Below are positions 42,074-51,819 of a DNA stretch of 64,000 nucleotides, piece after piece. The notes beneath the pieces were generated by a model. It made no database searches. It was not told the DNA's origin and saw only the letters and a program-made list of their open reading frames with translations. The stretch lies in contig CAVVNN010000002.1 of the NCBI GenBank assembly GCA_963749605.1, positions 124,001 to 188,000 on the forward strand, read 5' to 3'. The DNA is from CAVVNN01 sp963749605 (GTDB taxonomy: Bacteria > Actinomycetota > Thermoleophilia > Solirubrobacterales > 70-9). Both the position numbers and the translations under genes were made by a program. Within the stretch, counting starts at the first letter, position 1. Each line of letters starts with the position of its first letter.

Positions 42074-42079
42074 TACCAT
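42074..42079 (+). promoter_or_regulatory. -10 box TACCAT for rpmF
   Basis: TACCAT ends 10 nt before ATG 42090. The sequence taccattccgcgaccg is nearly the same as one upstream of rplS (51738-51753). Confidence 0.5.
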
Positions 42080-42089
42080 TCCGCGACCG

Positions 42090-42305
42090 ATGGCCGTCCC
42101 GAAGAAGAGAACTTCGAGCACCCGCCGCGACAAGCGGCGGGCGAACCACAAGGCGGCGAAGCCTCGTCTCAACGAGTGCCCGCGCTGCCACAGCCCACGC
42201 CTCCCGCACCGGGTCTGCCCGACCTGCGGAACCTATGCCGGGCGCGAGGTGATCTCTCACAAGGTCGCCGAGACCCCGGCGACGCCCTCCGGCTCTCAGG
42301 AGTAA
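42090..42305 (+). CDS. rpmF: 50S ribosomal protein L32
   Basis: L32: AVPKKRTSSTRRDKRRANHK start and a zinc ribbon CPRCHSPRLPHRVCPTC. Length 71 aa. The stop TAA overlaps the ATG of plsX (TAATG), the common rpmF-plsX arrangement linking ribosome and phospholipid synthesis. Confidence 0.97.
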   Translation: MAVPKKRTSSTRRDKRRANHKAAKPRLNECPRCHSPRLPHRVCPTCGTYAGREVISHKVAETPATPSGSQE

Positions 42306-43333
42306 TGCCCGCCGGGCACGGCGCGACCGTCGCCCTCGACGGCTTCGGGGCGGAGCAGGGCTTCGACGTGCTCGCCGAGGGAGTGCGGCTCGCCGCCGCC
42401 GCCGGGATCCACGTTCGGGTCTTCGGTCCGGCCGCCGAGCTGGGACTCGACGGGGTCGACGGGGTCGAGGTCGTCCCGACCGGCGAGTGGATCTCCAACG
42501 AGGAGGAGCCGGTCCGGGCTGTCCGCTCCAAGCCCGAGGCCTCGGTGGTGCGGGCGGCCCGCGACGTCGCCGAGGGAGGCGCCGAGGCTCTCGCGAGCGC
42601 CGGCTCGACCGGGGCGACGATGGCTGCGGCGACCTTCGGATTGCGCCGGCTCGGGGGGGTGCAACGGCCGGCGCTGGCCGCGGTCCTGCCGGTTCCCGGT
42701 AGGGAGGTCCTCTTCCTCGATGTCGGCGCCAACGTCGAGGCCCGCCCCCAGCACCTGATCCAGTTCGCCTTCCTCGGCGCCGCCTTCAGCAAGGCGGTGC
42801 TGGGAGTCGAGAAGCCGCGCGTCGGGCTGCTCTCGGTCGGCGAGGAGCCGGGAAAGGGCCGCGAGGAGGTGGTCGCCGCACACGAAGCGCTCTCCGCCGC
42901 CTCGGGCATCGAGTTCGTCGGCAACGTGGAGGGCCGCGACCTTCCCGCCGGCGTCGCCGACGTCGTCGTCACCGACGGCTTCACCGGCAACGTGGCGCTG
43001 AAGCTGATGGAGGGGACGGCGCGGACGGTCACCGCAGCGATCCGGGATGCGGCGCGCTCCAACCCAATCTCCGCGTTCGGCGGGCTCTTGATGAAGCCCG
43101 CGCTCGGTGGATTGCGTCGCGAGCTGCACCCCGACACCACGGGTGGCGCGATCCTGCTCGGGCTGCGCGGCATCGCCGTGGTCGGCCACGGCAGCTCCGG
43201 CGCCGAGGGGATCGCCAACGCCATACGCCTCGCGGCTCGTTGCGTCGAGGTCGATGCGGTCGGCAGGACGGCCGCCCTGCTCAGGGAGGCGGGGGCGACC
43301 AGGGGCGCGCTCGCAGGCGGGAAGAGCGCGTGA
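42305..43333 (+). CDS. plsX: Phosphate acyltransferase PlsX
   Basis: Makes acyl-phosphate from acyl-ACP for phosphatidic acid synthesis at the membrane. VLFLDVGANVEARPQHLIQFA and DVVVTDGFTGNVALKLMEG are characteristic. The N-terminal motif reads VALDGFGAEQG where most homologues have DxMGGD, a variant worth noting. Length 342 aa. It has the Shine-Dalgarno aggag inside rpmF and is followed by acpP, its acyl donor protein. Confidence 0.93.
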   Translation: MPAGHGATVALDGFGAEQGFDVLAEGVRLAAAAGIHVRVFGPAAELGLDGVDGVEVVPTGEWISNEEEPVRAVRSKPEASVVRAARDVAEGGAEALASAGSTGATMAAATFGLRRLGGVQRPALAAVLPVPGREVLFLDVGANVEARPQHLIQFAFLGAAFSKAVLGVEKPRVGLLSVGEEPGKGREEVVAAHEALSAASGIEFVGNVEGRDLPAGVADVVVTDGFTGNVALKLMEGTARTVTAAIRDAARSNPISAFGGLLMKPALGGLRRELHPDTTGGAILLGLRGIAVVGHGSSGAEGIANAIRLAARCVEVDAVGRTAALLREAGATRGALAGGKSA

Positions 43334-43349
43334 TAGAAGGGCAGGCCCA

Positions 43350-43595
43350 ATGACCCGCGACGAAGTGCTCGACCTGGTCCGTTCCCACCTCGGCGAGGAG
43401 CTCGAGGTCGACGCCGCCAAGATCTCCGAGCAGACCCGTTTCAAGGAGGATCTCGACGCCGACTCGCTCGATCTCTACGAGCTCGTGATGGAGCTGGAGG
43501 ATCGCTACGGCGTCTCCGTCTCCGAGGAGCAGGCGGCGAGGATCGAGACGGTCGGCGACGCGGTCGAGTTCGTCCTCCAACACGCCCCGGCCTGA
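43350..43595 (+). CDS. acpP: Acyl carrier protein
   Basis: Carries growing acyl chains on phosphopantetheine. The attachment Ser is at about residue 39 in DLDADSLDLYELVM; 81 aa, very acidic. It lies between plsX and rnc. ATG 43350 begins the family homology. Confidence 0.96.
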   Translation: MTRDEVLDLVRSHLGEELEVDAAKISEQTRFKEDLDADSLDLYELVMELEDRYGVSVSEEQAARIETVGDAVEFVLQHAPA

Positions 43596-43605
43596 GCGGT
43601 TGGGC

Positions 43606-44295
43606 GTGGACGCCGAGCCTGCTGTCGCAGCGCTGGCGGAGCTGATCGAGCGCCTTCCGGCGGAGCTGCGCAGGCTGGCGCTCACCCACGCCTCCTGGAC
43701 CGAGGAGCGGGTCGACTCCTTCGAGCGCCTTGCCTTCCTCGGCGACAGCGTGCTCGGGCTCTCGGTCGCCTCCGCTCTCTTCGATCGCTTCCCCGAAGTC
43801 GACTCCGGCGGCCTCACCAAGGTCCACAACCAGGTCGTCAGCGGCATCTCCTGCGCCGAGGTGGGTCGCCTGTTGGGTGTGCCGGAGATGCTGCAGGCGG
43901 CGGAGCCCGCCGAGGCGCCTGCGGCGATTCCGGCCGAGGTGCTGCTCGGCGGCGAGCGACCGCTGCCCGAGGCGACAGAGGCCTTGATCGGCGCCTGCTT
44001 CGTCGCCTTCGGCTTCGAGCAGACCGCGGCCGCCGTCGCCACCGCCTTCGAGTCGCGGATCGAGCACGCGGCGGAGACGCGGATCGACTTCAAGTCCGCT
44101 CTGCAGGAGCTGCTCGCGCGCCGCGGGGCACGCGTAAGCTACGAGGTGGTCGCCGCGACCGGCCCACCGCACCGGCGGACCTTCGAGGTGGCGGCGATCG
44201 TCGGCTCGGAGCGGGTCGGACGGGGCACGGGCCGGAGCAAGAAGGCGGCCGAGCAGGTCGCCGCCGAGGAGGCGCTGAAGGAGCTCGGCGGTTGA
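43606..44295 (+). CDS. rnc: Ribonuclease III
   Basis: Cuts double-stranded RNA in rRNA and mRNA maturation. The catalytic signature appears as ERLAFLGDSVLGLSVA (usual ERLEFLGD) and the second acidic site as ATEALIGACFVAFG. A C-terminal dsRNA-binding domain begins near DFKSALQELL and closes with KKAAEQVAAEEALKEL. GTG 43606 is favoured; TTG 43600 is an alternative. The Glu-to-Ala in the signature (ERLAFLGD) is at a structural rather than metal-ligand position. Length 229 aa. Confidence 0.93.
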   Translation: MDAEPAVAALAELIERLPAELRRLALTHASWTEERVDSFERLAFLGDSVLGLSVASALFDRFPEVDSGGLTKVHNQVVSGISCAEVGRLLGVPEMLQAAEPAEAPAAIPAEVLLGGERPLPEATEALIGACFVAFGFEQTAAAVATAFESRIEHAAETRIDFKSALQELLARRGARVSYEVVAATGPPHRRTFEVAAIVGSERVGRGTGRSKKAAEQVAAEEALKELGG

Positions 44296-44364
44296 GCGGG
44301 CGGTGTCAGCTTTGCGTCCGACTCAGCAGGGAGCCTTAGCGATCCTAGATCGAGGACGAGAGAG

Positions 44365-46692
44365 ATGTATCTGAAGTCGATAACGATGAGGGGGTTCAAG
44401 TCGTTCCCCGAACGGGCGAGGCTCGAGTTCTCGCCCGGCGTCAGCGTGATCGTCGGCCCCAACGGCTCGGGCAAGTCGAATATCGCCGACGCAGTGCTGT
44501 GGGCGCTCGGCGAGCAGAGCCCCGGTGTGATCCGCGGCAGCTCGATGCAGGACGTGATCTCCGCCGGCGGCAAGGGCGTCGGTCAGCGGCGCTCTGCTGA
44601 GGTCGAGGTCACGATCGACAACTCCGAAGGGCGCGCCGCGACCGAGTTCTCCGAGGTTGCCGTACAGCGCCGGCTCGATCGCTCCGGCGAGGGCGAGTAC
44701 CGCCTCAACGGCGCCCGCTGTCGCCTCGTCGACGTGGTCGAGGTCCTCTCCGATGCCAACCTCGGTCGCGAGATGCACTCGGTGATCAGCCAGGGTCGGG
44801 TCGAGTCCATCGTCCACTCCAAACCGCGCGAGCGCCGGCTGCTGGTCGAGGAGGCCGCCGGGCTGGGCAAGCACCGCAAGCGTCGTCGTCGCGCCGAGCT
44901 GAAGCTGAGGGCCGCCCGCGACAACCTCGACCGGGCGCTCGACCTCGAGCGCGAGGCCCGCGCCCGCCTGCGGCCGCTGAAGCGCCAGGCGCAGGCCGCC
45001 GAGCTGGGGTTGCGGATCGAGCGCGAGGAGCTGGGGCTGCGCGGGCAGCTGGTGGCCGAGGAGCTGCGCTTCGGCTCCGACCGCGCCACGGCGGCTGAGG
45101 AGGCCGCGGCGAAAGCGCGAGCGGCGCGGGCGGCGCTCGAGGAACGGCTGGTGGAGGTGAGCGAGCGCCGCCGCGCCGCCGAGGAGCGCTTTGCCGCCCG
45201 CGACCGCGACCGCACCCTGGCCTGGGGGCTCTTGACCAAGCTGCGCGGCGAGCAAGAGCGGGTCGCCGTCCGCTCCGCCACTCTCTCCGGCCGCAAGGCC
45301 GAGCTGGAGGCGAGCCTGGAGGCGTTGCGCGCCGAGCTGGGCCCCCTGACCCTCGACGTCGGCTCTGTCGAGGGCGCCCCGGCCGAGCGCGTCCGCAAGC
45401 TGGAGGAGGAGCTGACCGAGATCGACGCGGGGCTGAATGCTGCCGTCGACGGTCTCGCCCGCGCCCGTTCGGCGCAGGCGCCGGAGGCGGAGCGGGAGGC
45501 GGCGCTCGGGGCGGTGGGCAGCGGCGCCGAGCGCGCCCAGCGCCACGCCCGCCGCGCCGAGGGCCTTCTCGGCGAGCGCCACCGCGAGGCGTTGCGCCGC
45601 CGCCTCGTCGCCCGAGAGGAGCTGCTCGACGACGTGCGCGCCGCCGCTGCGGCGGTCGAGGCGGCCGGCGCCGCGATCCGCTCCCGGGTCGAGAGCGTCG
45701 AAGGCAAGGTCGTCGGCGGCGACGGCGACGGCGACGAGATCGCAGAGGAGATGCGGGCCTGCTCGCGACGGGAGTACGAGTTGCAGGCCGAGATCAAGGT
45801 CGCCGCCGACGAGCTGACCAAGGCCGAGGTCGACGCGGCCCACCTCGGCGATCGCCGCGCCGAGGCCGAGAGGGAGCTGGCCTCGATCGCCGAGCGGATC
45901 GGCGAGGAGATCTCAGCGGCCGGGCGCGCCCTGACCGAGGAGGAGCGGGCCGAGATCGACCGCAGGCTGGAGCGGCTGGAGCGGCGTCGCGGTCAGATCG
46001 GGCCGGTCAACCCGCTGGCCGAGCGCGAGTACGAGGAGGCGCGCGAGCACGTCGAGGGCCTGCAGGCCCAGCGCGAGGACACCGAGCGGGGGATGCGCGA
46101 GCTGGAGACGCTGATCCGCGACATCGACCGTGAGATCGAGCGCGCCTTCGAGCAGACCTTCGAGGCCACCGCCAAGAACTTCGAGGAGATGATCGAGCAC
46201 CTCTTCCCGGGCGGGCGTGGGCGGCTGCGCCGGGTCAGCCTGCGCCCGGTCCGCGAAGGGGAGGCGGCGGCTGCCGAGGATGCCGAGGAGGAGGAGCGCG
46301 AGGAGCTCGGCGTCGAGATCGAGGTCTCGCCCGCCGGCAAGTCGACCCGCAAGCTCTCACTGCTCTCCGGCGGCGAGAAGTCGCTGGTCGCGCTCGCCTT
46401 CGTCTTTGCGGTCTTCCTTGCCCGCCCCTGTCCCTTCTACATCCTCGACGAGGTCGAGGCGGCTCTCGACGACGCCAACATCGACCGCTTCCTGCAACTG
46501 ATCCGCCGTTTCTCCGACCGCGCCCAGTTCATCGTCGTCACCCATCAGAAACGCACCATGGACGCTGCCGACGTCCTCTACGGAGCCAGCATGGGCGACG
46601 ACGGAGTCACCAGGGTCGTCTCCCGCCGCCTGCCCCGAGCAGCAGCGGGCGAGGACGGCGAGGCGCCCGGAAACCTGTCTGTCGCCGCCTGA
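44365..46692 (+). CDS. smc: Chromosome segregation protein SMC, short form without recognisable hinge
   Basis: Condensin ATPase. Both head halves are unmistakable: MYLKSITMRGFKSFPERARL with Walker A GPNGSGKSNIADAVLWALGE (residues 1-165), and the signature LSGGEKSLVALAF with Walker B FYILDEVEAALDDAN (about 667-700). The region between holds charged coiled coil but no Gly-rich hinge, and the total is 775 aa versus about 1,150-1,200 for the family. Breaks in the coil are near residues 325-345 (LGPLTLDVGSVEGAP) and 449 (VVGGDGDGDE). IGPVNPLAEREYEE is kept before the C-terminal head. Frame is continuous, so this is not a frameshift artefact by eye. Confidence 0.9.
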   Translation: MYLKSITMRGFKSFPERARLEFSPGVSVIVGPNGSGKSNIADAVLWALGEQSPGVIRGSSMQDVISAGGKGVGQRRSAEVEVTIDNSEGRAATEFSEVAVQRRLDRSGEGEYRLNGARCRLVDVVEVLSDANLGREMHSVISQGRVESIVHSKPRERRLLVEEAAGLGKHRKRRRRAELKLRAARDNLDRALDLEREARARLRPLKRQAQAAELGLRIEREELGLRGQLVAEELRFGSDRATAAEEAAAKARAARAALEERLVEVSERRRAAEERFAARDRDRTLAWGLLTKLRGEQERVAVRSATLSGRKAELEASLEALRAELGPLTLDVGSVEGAPAERVRKLEEELTEIDAGLNAAVDGLARARSAQAPEAEREAALGAVGSGAERAQRHARRAEGLLGERHREALRRRLVAREELLDDVRAAAAAVEAAGAAIRSRVESVEGKVVGGDGDGDEIAEEMRACSRREYELQAEIKVAADELTKAEVDAAHLGDRRAEAERELASIAERIGEEISAAGRALTEEERAEIDRRLERLERRRGQIGPVNPLAEREYEEAREHVEGLQAQREDTERGMRELETLIRDIDREIERAFEQTFEATAKNFEEMIEHLFPGGRGRLRRVSLRPVREGEAAAAEDAEEEEREELGVEIEVSPAGKSTRKLSLLSGGEKSLVALAFVFAVFLARPCPFYILDEVEAALDDANIDRFLQLIRRFSDRAQFIVVTHQKRTMDAADVLYGASMGDDGVTRVVSRRLPRAAAGEDGEAPGNLSVAA

Positions 46693-46732
46693 GCGAGAGT
46701 AGTCTCCCTCGAGGAGAAGGGAGGAGCGGGCT

Positions 46733-48220
46733 GTGGCGCAGCGCCATATGGACAGGCTGACGTCGTTCGACACCTCGTTCCTGGCGAACGAGCGCCGCAA
46801 CGGGCACATGGCGATCGGCGCCGTGATGGTCTGCGATGGTTCGGCGCCCAGCCACGAGGACTTCGTCGCCCACGTCCTCAGTCGCCTGCACCTGTTGCCG
46901 CGCCTGCGCCAGCGCCTGGTCTTCCCGCCGTTGAAGTTGGGCACGCCGTACTGGGTCGACGACCCGGACTTCGACATCGCCGCCCATGTGAGGAGGGAGA
47001 CCCTGCCGTCGCCCGGCACCGAGGAGCAGTTCCACGACCTGGTCGGCCGGGTGCTCTCGCCGCCGCTGCGCCGCTCCCGGCCGCTTTGGGAGCTGTGGAT
47101 GGTCGACGGCTTCGAGGACGATCGCTTCGGCATCGTCTACAAAACGCACCACGCGATGGCGGACGGCTTCTCGGCCGTCGACATCGGCGTCCTGCTCTTC
47201 GACGTCGAGCCCAAGAGCGAGCCGGTTCGCGAGGTGGCTCCATGGACGCCGAACTCACCGCCGACCAAGGCGCACCTTCTCGGTCGGGCCCTGCGCGGGC
47301 TCGGGGCCACCGTCACCCGCACCCTGCGCTGGCTGCGCCGCGCCGCCGCCGATCCGGGACGGGCGAGGAAGCGGGCCGTCGACGGCGCGGCGGGTCTCTG
47401 GGAGGTCACCTGGGCGCTGACCAAGCCCGCCCCGAAGGTGCCGCTGAACGTCGAGATCGGCCCCGAACGCTGCTTCTGCTGGTGCTCCCACAGCCTCGCC
47501 GAGTTCAAGCAGATCAAGGAGGCGCTCGGCGGCACCGTCAACGACGTCTCGCTGGCGGTGACCGCGGGCGCCCTGCGCCGCTGGCTTCACGATCGCGAGG
47601 TCGACACCCGAGGGATGGAGCTGCAGGCGCTGGTGCCGGTCTCGATCCGGACCGAGAACGAGCACGGCGAGCTGGGCAACCGGCTGACGGCGATGCGGGG
47701 CCCGCTGCCGGTCGGCGTCGCCGACCCGGTCGCGCGCCTGCGCCTTATCAGCGCCGCGATGGACGGCCTCAAGGCGTCCAAGCAGCCGCTCGGCGCCGAA
47801 GCGATCTGGGGACTCAACGACTGGTTCCGCGATTTCGCCCCGCCGCTGCTGCTCGGCCCGACCGCCGCGATCAACTTCTCCACCCGCCTCTTCAACCTCC
47901 TCGTCACCAACTTCCCCGGGCCGCAGATGCCGTTCTACGTGCTGGGCCGCGAGCTGACCGGCGTCTACCCGGTCGGGTTCCTGGCCGCCCGCCACGCCCT
48001 GGCGATCGCGATCATCAGCTACAACGGCCGGGTCGGCTTCGGCCTGCTCGCCGACCGCTCCTCGATCCCCGACTCCGACCGGATCGCCGCCTACCTCGAC
48101 GAGGCCGTGGAGGAGCTCCTCGCCGCCGCCCGGGTAGCCTCCGGCGGCGATGGCGACCAGCTGGCGGGAGATCCTCGACCTCGGCGCGCGGGAGAGCCCG
48201 GGGGACTCGTCGGAAGCTGA
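46733..48220 (+). CDS. Wax ester synthase/diacylglycerol acyltransferase (WS/DGAT)
   Basis: Esterifies fatty alcohols or diacylglycerol with acyl-CoA to make storage lipids. The catalytic HHxxxDG motif is present as THHAMADGFS (about residues 140-148), as are DRLTSFDTSFL, NDVSLAVTAGALRRWL and NFSTRLFNLLVTNFPGP. Length 495 aa. A rich Shine-Dalgarno (ggagaagggaggag) precedes GTG 46733; ATG 46748 is an alternative start. A TAGTCT box lies at 46700. The last 24 codons overlap ftsY in another frame, and this tail looks non-conserved. Its place between smc and ftsY is unusual. Confidence 0.92.
   Translation: MAQRHMDRLTSFDTSFLANERRNGHMAIGAVMVCDGSAPSHEDFVAHVLSRLHLLPRLRQRLVFPPLKLGTPYWVDDPDFDIAAHVRRETLPSPGTEEQFHDLVGRVLSPPLRRSRPLWELWMVDGFEDDRFGIVYKTHHAMADGFSAVDIGVLLFDVEPKSEPVREVAPWTPNSPPTKAHLLGRALRGLGATVTRTLRWLRRAAADPGRARKRAVDGAAGLWEVTWALTKPAPKVPLNVEIGPERCFCWCSHSLAEFKQIKEALGGTVNDVSLAVTAGALRRWLHDREVDTRGMELQALVPVSIRTENEHGELGNRLTAMRGPLPVGVADPVARLRLISAAMDGLKASKQPLGAEAIWGLNDWFRDFAPPLLLGPTAAINFSTRLFNLLVTNFPGPQMPFYVLGRELTGVYPVGFLAARHALAIAIISYNGRVGFGLLADRSSIPDSDRIAAYLDEAVEELLAAARVASGGDGDQLAGDPRPRRAGEPGGLVGS
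48135..48140 (+). promoter_or_regulatory. -10 box TAGCCT for ftsY inside the WS/DGAT gene
   Basis: TAGCCT ends 9 nt before the ftsY ATG at 48150, within coding sequence of the upstream gene. Confidence 0.45.
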
Positions 48221-49163
48221 GGCCCCGGAGGAGCAGCGCGGCGTCTTCCGACGCCTGCGCGAGAGCCTGGCGAAGAGCCGCCAGGCGCTGGCCGAGGAGA
48301 TCTCGGCGAGCCTCTTCGACCGGATCGACGAGGAGACATGGGAGCGCCTGGAGGAGGCGCTGATCCTGGCCGACACAGGGGCGCCGACCACAGCCGCGGT
48401 GGTCGAGCGCCTCGAGCACGAGGTCGACGCCGGGACGGTCCCGGCCAACGGCGAGGCGGTGCGCGAGCGGCTGCTCGAGATCCTCGCCGAGGTCGCCAGC
48501 GCAGGCAGCCGGCGGATCGATCTCAGCGGCGAGCCCGCGGTGTTGCTGATGGTCGGCGTCAACGGAACCGGGAAGACGACGACGATCGGCAAGATCGCCT
48601 GGCGCCTCTCGAAGGAGTTCGGCCTCTCGGTCGTCCTCGCCGCCGGCGACACCTATCGCGCCGCCGCCGCCGAGCAGCTGGCCGAGTGGTCGGAGAGGGC
48701 GGGCGCGGAACTGGTTCGCTCCCAGCCCGGCGCCGACCCGGGCGCGGTCGCCTACGACGCGATCTCCGCCGCTCGCGCCCGCGGCGCCGACGTCGTCATC
48801 GTCGATACCGCCGGTCGCCTCCACACTCAGGGCAACCTGATGGACGAGCTGGCCAAGGTGCGCAGGGTGATCGCCAAGCAGATTCCCGAGGCGCCGCACG
48901 AGACGCTGATCTCGATCGACGCCACGACCGGCCAGAACGGCCTGCGCCAGGCCAAGGTCTTCTCCGAGGCGGTCGAGGTCGACGGAGTCGTCCTGACCAA
49001 GCTCGACGGCACCGCCAAGGGCGGGATCGTGCTGGCGATCGCGAGCGAGCTGGGGATCCCGGTGAAGCTGATCGGCACCGGCGAGTCGCTCGAGGACCTG
49101 CGCCCCTTCGATCCCGAGGACTTCGCCCGGGCGCTGCTCGGCGAGCCGGAGCAGCCGGTCTGA
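48150..49163 (+). CDS. ftsY: Signal recognition particle receptor FtsY
   Basis: SRP receptor GTPase at the membrane. GVNGTGKTTTIGKIAW (about residues 134-149), DTYRAAAAEQLAEW, DTAGRLHTQGNLMDEL and TKLDGTAKGG define the NG domain. The acidic A region before it is short (about 35 residues), as in many actinobacteria. Length 337 aa. The start lies 71 nt inside the WS/DGAT gene and has its own TAGCCT box. Followed by ffh, its partner. Confidence 0.96.
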   Translation: MATSWREILDLGARESPGDSSEAEAPEEQRGVFRRLRESLAKSRQALAEEISASLFDRIDEETWERLEEALILADTGAPTTAAVVERLEHEVDAGTVPANGEAVRERLLEILAEVASAGSRRIDLSGEPAVLLMVGVNGTGKTTTIGKIAWRLSKEFGLSVVLAAGDTYRAAAAEQLAEWSERAGAELVRSQPGADPGAVAYDAISAARARGADVVIVDTAGRLHTQGNLMDELAKVRRVIAKQIPEAPHETLISIDATTGQNGLRQAKVFSEAVEVDGVVLTKLDGTAKGGIVLAIASELGIPVKLIGTGESLEDLRPFDPEDFARALLGEPEQPV

Positions 49164-49173
49164 GCGCCCCGTC

Positions 49174-49179
49174 TAAGCT
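49174..49179 (+). promoter_or_regulatory. -10 box TAAGCT for ffh
   Basis: TAAGCT ends 6 nt before ATG 49186. Confidence 0.55.
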
Positions 49180-49185
49180 GAGCCC

Positions 49186-50556
<1,371 letters not shown>

Positions 50557-50570
50557 TCTGCCCGATCCCG

Positions 50571-50825
50571 ATGGCAGTCCGAATCAGACTCAGGCGCGTG
50601 GGTTCGAAGAAGAACCCGATCTGGCGCATCGTCGTCGCCGACAAGCGCTCCCCGCGCGACGGCCGCACGATCGAAACGATCGGCCGCTACAACCCGCAGA
50701 CCGAGCCTTCGACGATCGAGCTCGACGAGGAGCGCGCTCGTCACTGGCTCGAGCACGGAGCCCAACCGTCGGAGACGGTGGCCGGGCTGTTGCGCGCCAA
50801 GGGCATCGCGGCGTCGGGAAGCTAG
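50571..50825 (+). CDS. rpsP: 30S ribosomal protein S16
   Basis: S16, 84 residues: AVRIRLRRVGSKKNPIWRIV, ADKRSPRDGRTIETIGRYNP. First gene of rpsP-khpA-trmD-rplS. The usual rimM between khpA and trmD is missing. Confidence 0.97.
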   Translation: MAVRIRLRRVGSKKNPIWRIVVADKRSPRDGRTIETIGRYNPQTEPSTIELDEERARHWLEHGAQPSETVAGLLRAKGIAASGS

Positions 50826-50831
50826 CCCGCC

Positions 50832-51062
50832 GTGACCGAGCTGCTCGAGCTGCTCGTCAGGGCGCTGGTCGAGGATCCCGGGGCCGTGGTGGTCGAGGAG
50901 CTGGAGGAGGACGGCGACCTGATCTACGAGATCACCGTCGCCGAGGATGACCTTGGACGGGTGATCGGCAAGGGGGGGCGGGTGGCCAACGCGATCCGGA
51001 CGATCGCCAAGGCCGCGGCGGTCCGTCTCGACCGCAGAGTGATCGTCGACATTCTCGATTGA
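50832..51062 (+). CDS. khpA: KH-domain RNA-binding protein KhpA
   Basis: Small KH protein (76 aa) with the GxxG loop in VIGKGGRVANAIRTIAKAA. Family members bind RNA and often pair with KhpB; none is seen here. GTG 50832 is 6 nt after rpsP; the stop overlaps the TTG start of trmD (TTGA). Confidence 0.93.
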   Translation: MTELLELLVRALVEDPGAVVVEELEEDGDLIYEITVAEDDLGRVIGKGGRVANAIRTIAKAAAVRLDRRVIVDILD

Positions 51063-51736
51063 AACTCGACATCTTCACCCTGTTCCCGGAGGCTTTCGAC
51101 TGGTTTCAGTCGCAGCGGTCGGTTCACAATGCGCTCGCACGGGGGAGCGAGCTGCGGCTGTTCAACTACCGCGATACGACGCCGCTGGGGGCCGGGCAGG
51201 TCGACGACGCGCCATACGGCGGTGGTGCTGGGATGGTGCTTCGGGTCGATGTGGTCGACGCGGCGCTGCAGGCCGCCTATCCGAACGGCGAGAAGCCGCG
51301 GGTGGTGCTGCTGTCACCGACCGGCAGGCTGCTCGACGACGAGTTGGCGGACGAACTGACCGGTGAGCCTCACGTGGCGCTGCTGTGCGGGCGGTACGAG
51401 GGGTTCGACGAGCGGGTCCATCGGCATCTGGCCGATGACGAGGTTTCGATCGGGAGGTATGTCCTGGCCGGTGGGGAGCTGCCGGCGATGGTGCTTGCCG
51501 ACGTGGTGATGCGGAAGCTGCCGGGAGCGCTGGGGCATGAGCGCAGCGCGGTCGAGGAGTCGTTCAGCCGGGTGCTGGAGGGGGCGCCGGAGTACCCGCA
51601 CTACACGCGGCCGCCCCTGTACCGGGGCTGGGAGGTGCCTGGGGTGCTGCTCTCCGGCGACCACGAGAAGGTGCGTTCCTGGCGACTCGAGCAGAGCCGC
51701 GCCCGAGCCGAGCAGTTCGATTCCGGCCGCGACTAG
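51059..51736 (+). CDS. trmD: tRNA (guanine-37-N1)-methyltransferase
   Basis: Methylates G37 of tRNA using a trefoil-knot SPOUT fold. KLDIFTLFPEAFDWF, YRDTTPLGAGQVDDAPYGGG, LLCGRYEGFDERV and SIGRYVLAGGELPAM are diagnostic. The TTG start at 51059 overlaps khpA and gives the exact family N-terminus. Length 225 aa. Like the middle of recG, the gene uses more G-ending codons than its neighbours. Confidence 0.95.
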   Translation: MKLDIFTLFPEAFDWFQSQRSVHNALARGSELRLFNYRDTTPLGAGQVDDAPYGGGAGMVLRVDVVDAALQAAYPNGEKPRVVLLSPTGRLLDDELADELTGEPHVALLCGRYEGFDERVHRHLADDEVSIGRYVLAGGELPAMVLADVVMRKLPGALGHERSAVEESFSRVLEGAPEYPHYTRPPLYRGWEVPGVLLSGDHEKVRSWRLEQSRARAEQFDSGRD

Positions 51737-51737
51737 A

Positions 51738-51819
51738 TACCATTCCGCCACCGCGCGGCGTCCTACGTCTGGGCCCGGCGGTTTTTTCTCGCCAACGAGC
51801 GGAGCGCGAAGGATTTGCA
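51738..51819 (+). promoter_or_regulatory. rplS promoter and leader
   Basis: TACCAT (51738-51743) lies 2 nt after the trmD stop. A GC-rich stretch ends in a run of six T (51782-51787), then a Shine-Dalgarno gaagga (51808-51813) 6 nt before ATG 51820. The leader of about 70 nt is long for this window. The T-run after weak GC-rich pairing (ccgcc with ggcgg) could attenuate transcription, as in known L19 leaders of other phyla; support is modest. Confidence 0.4.
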
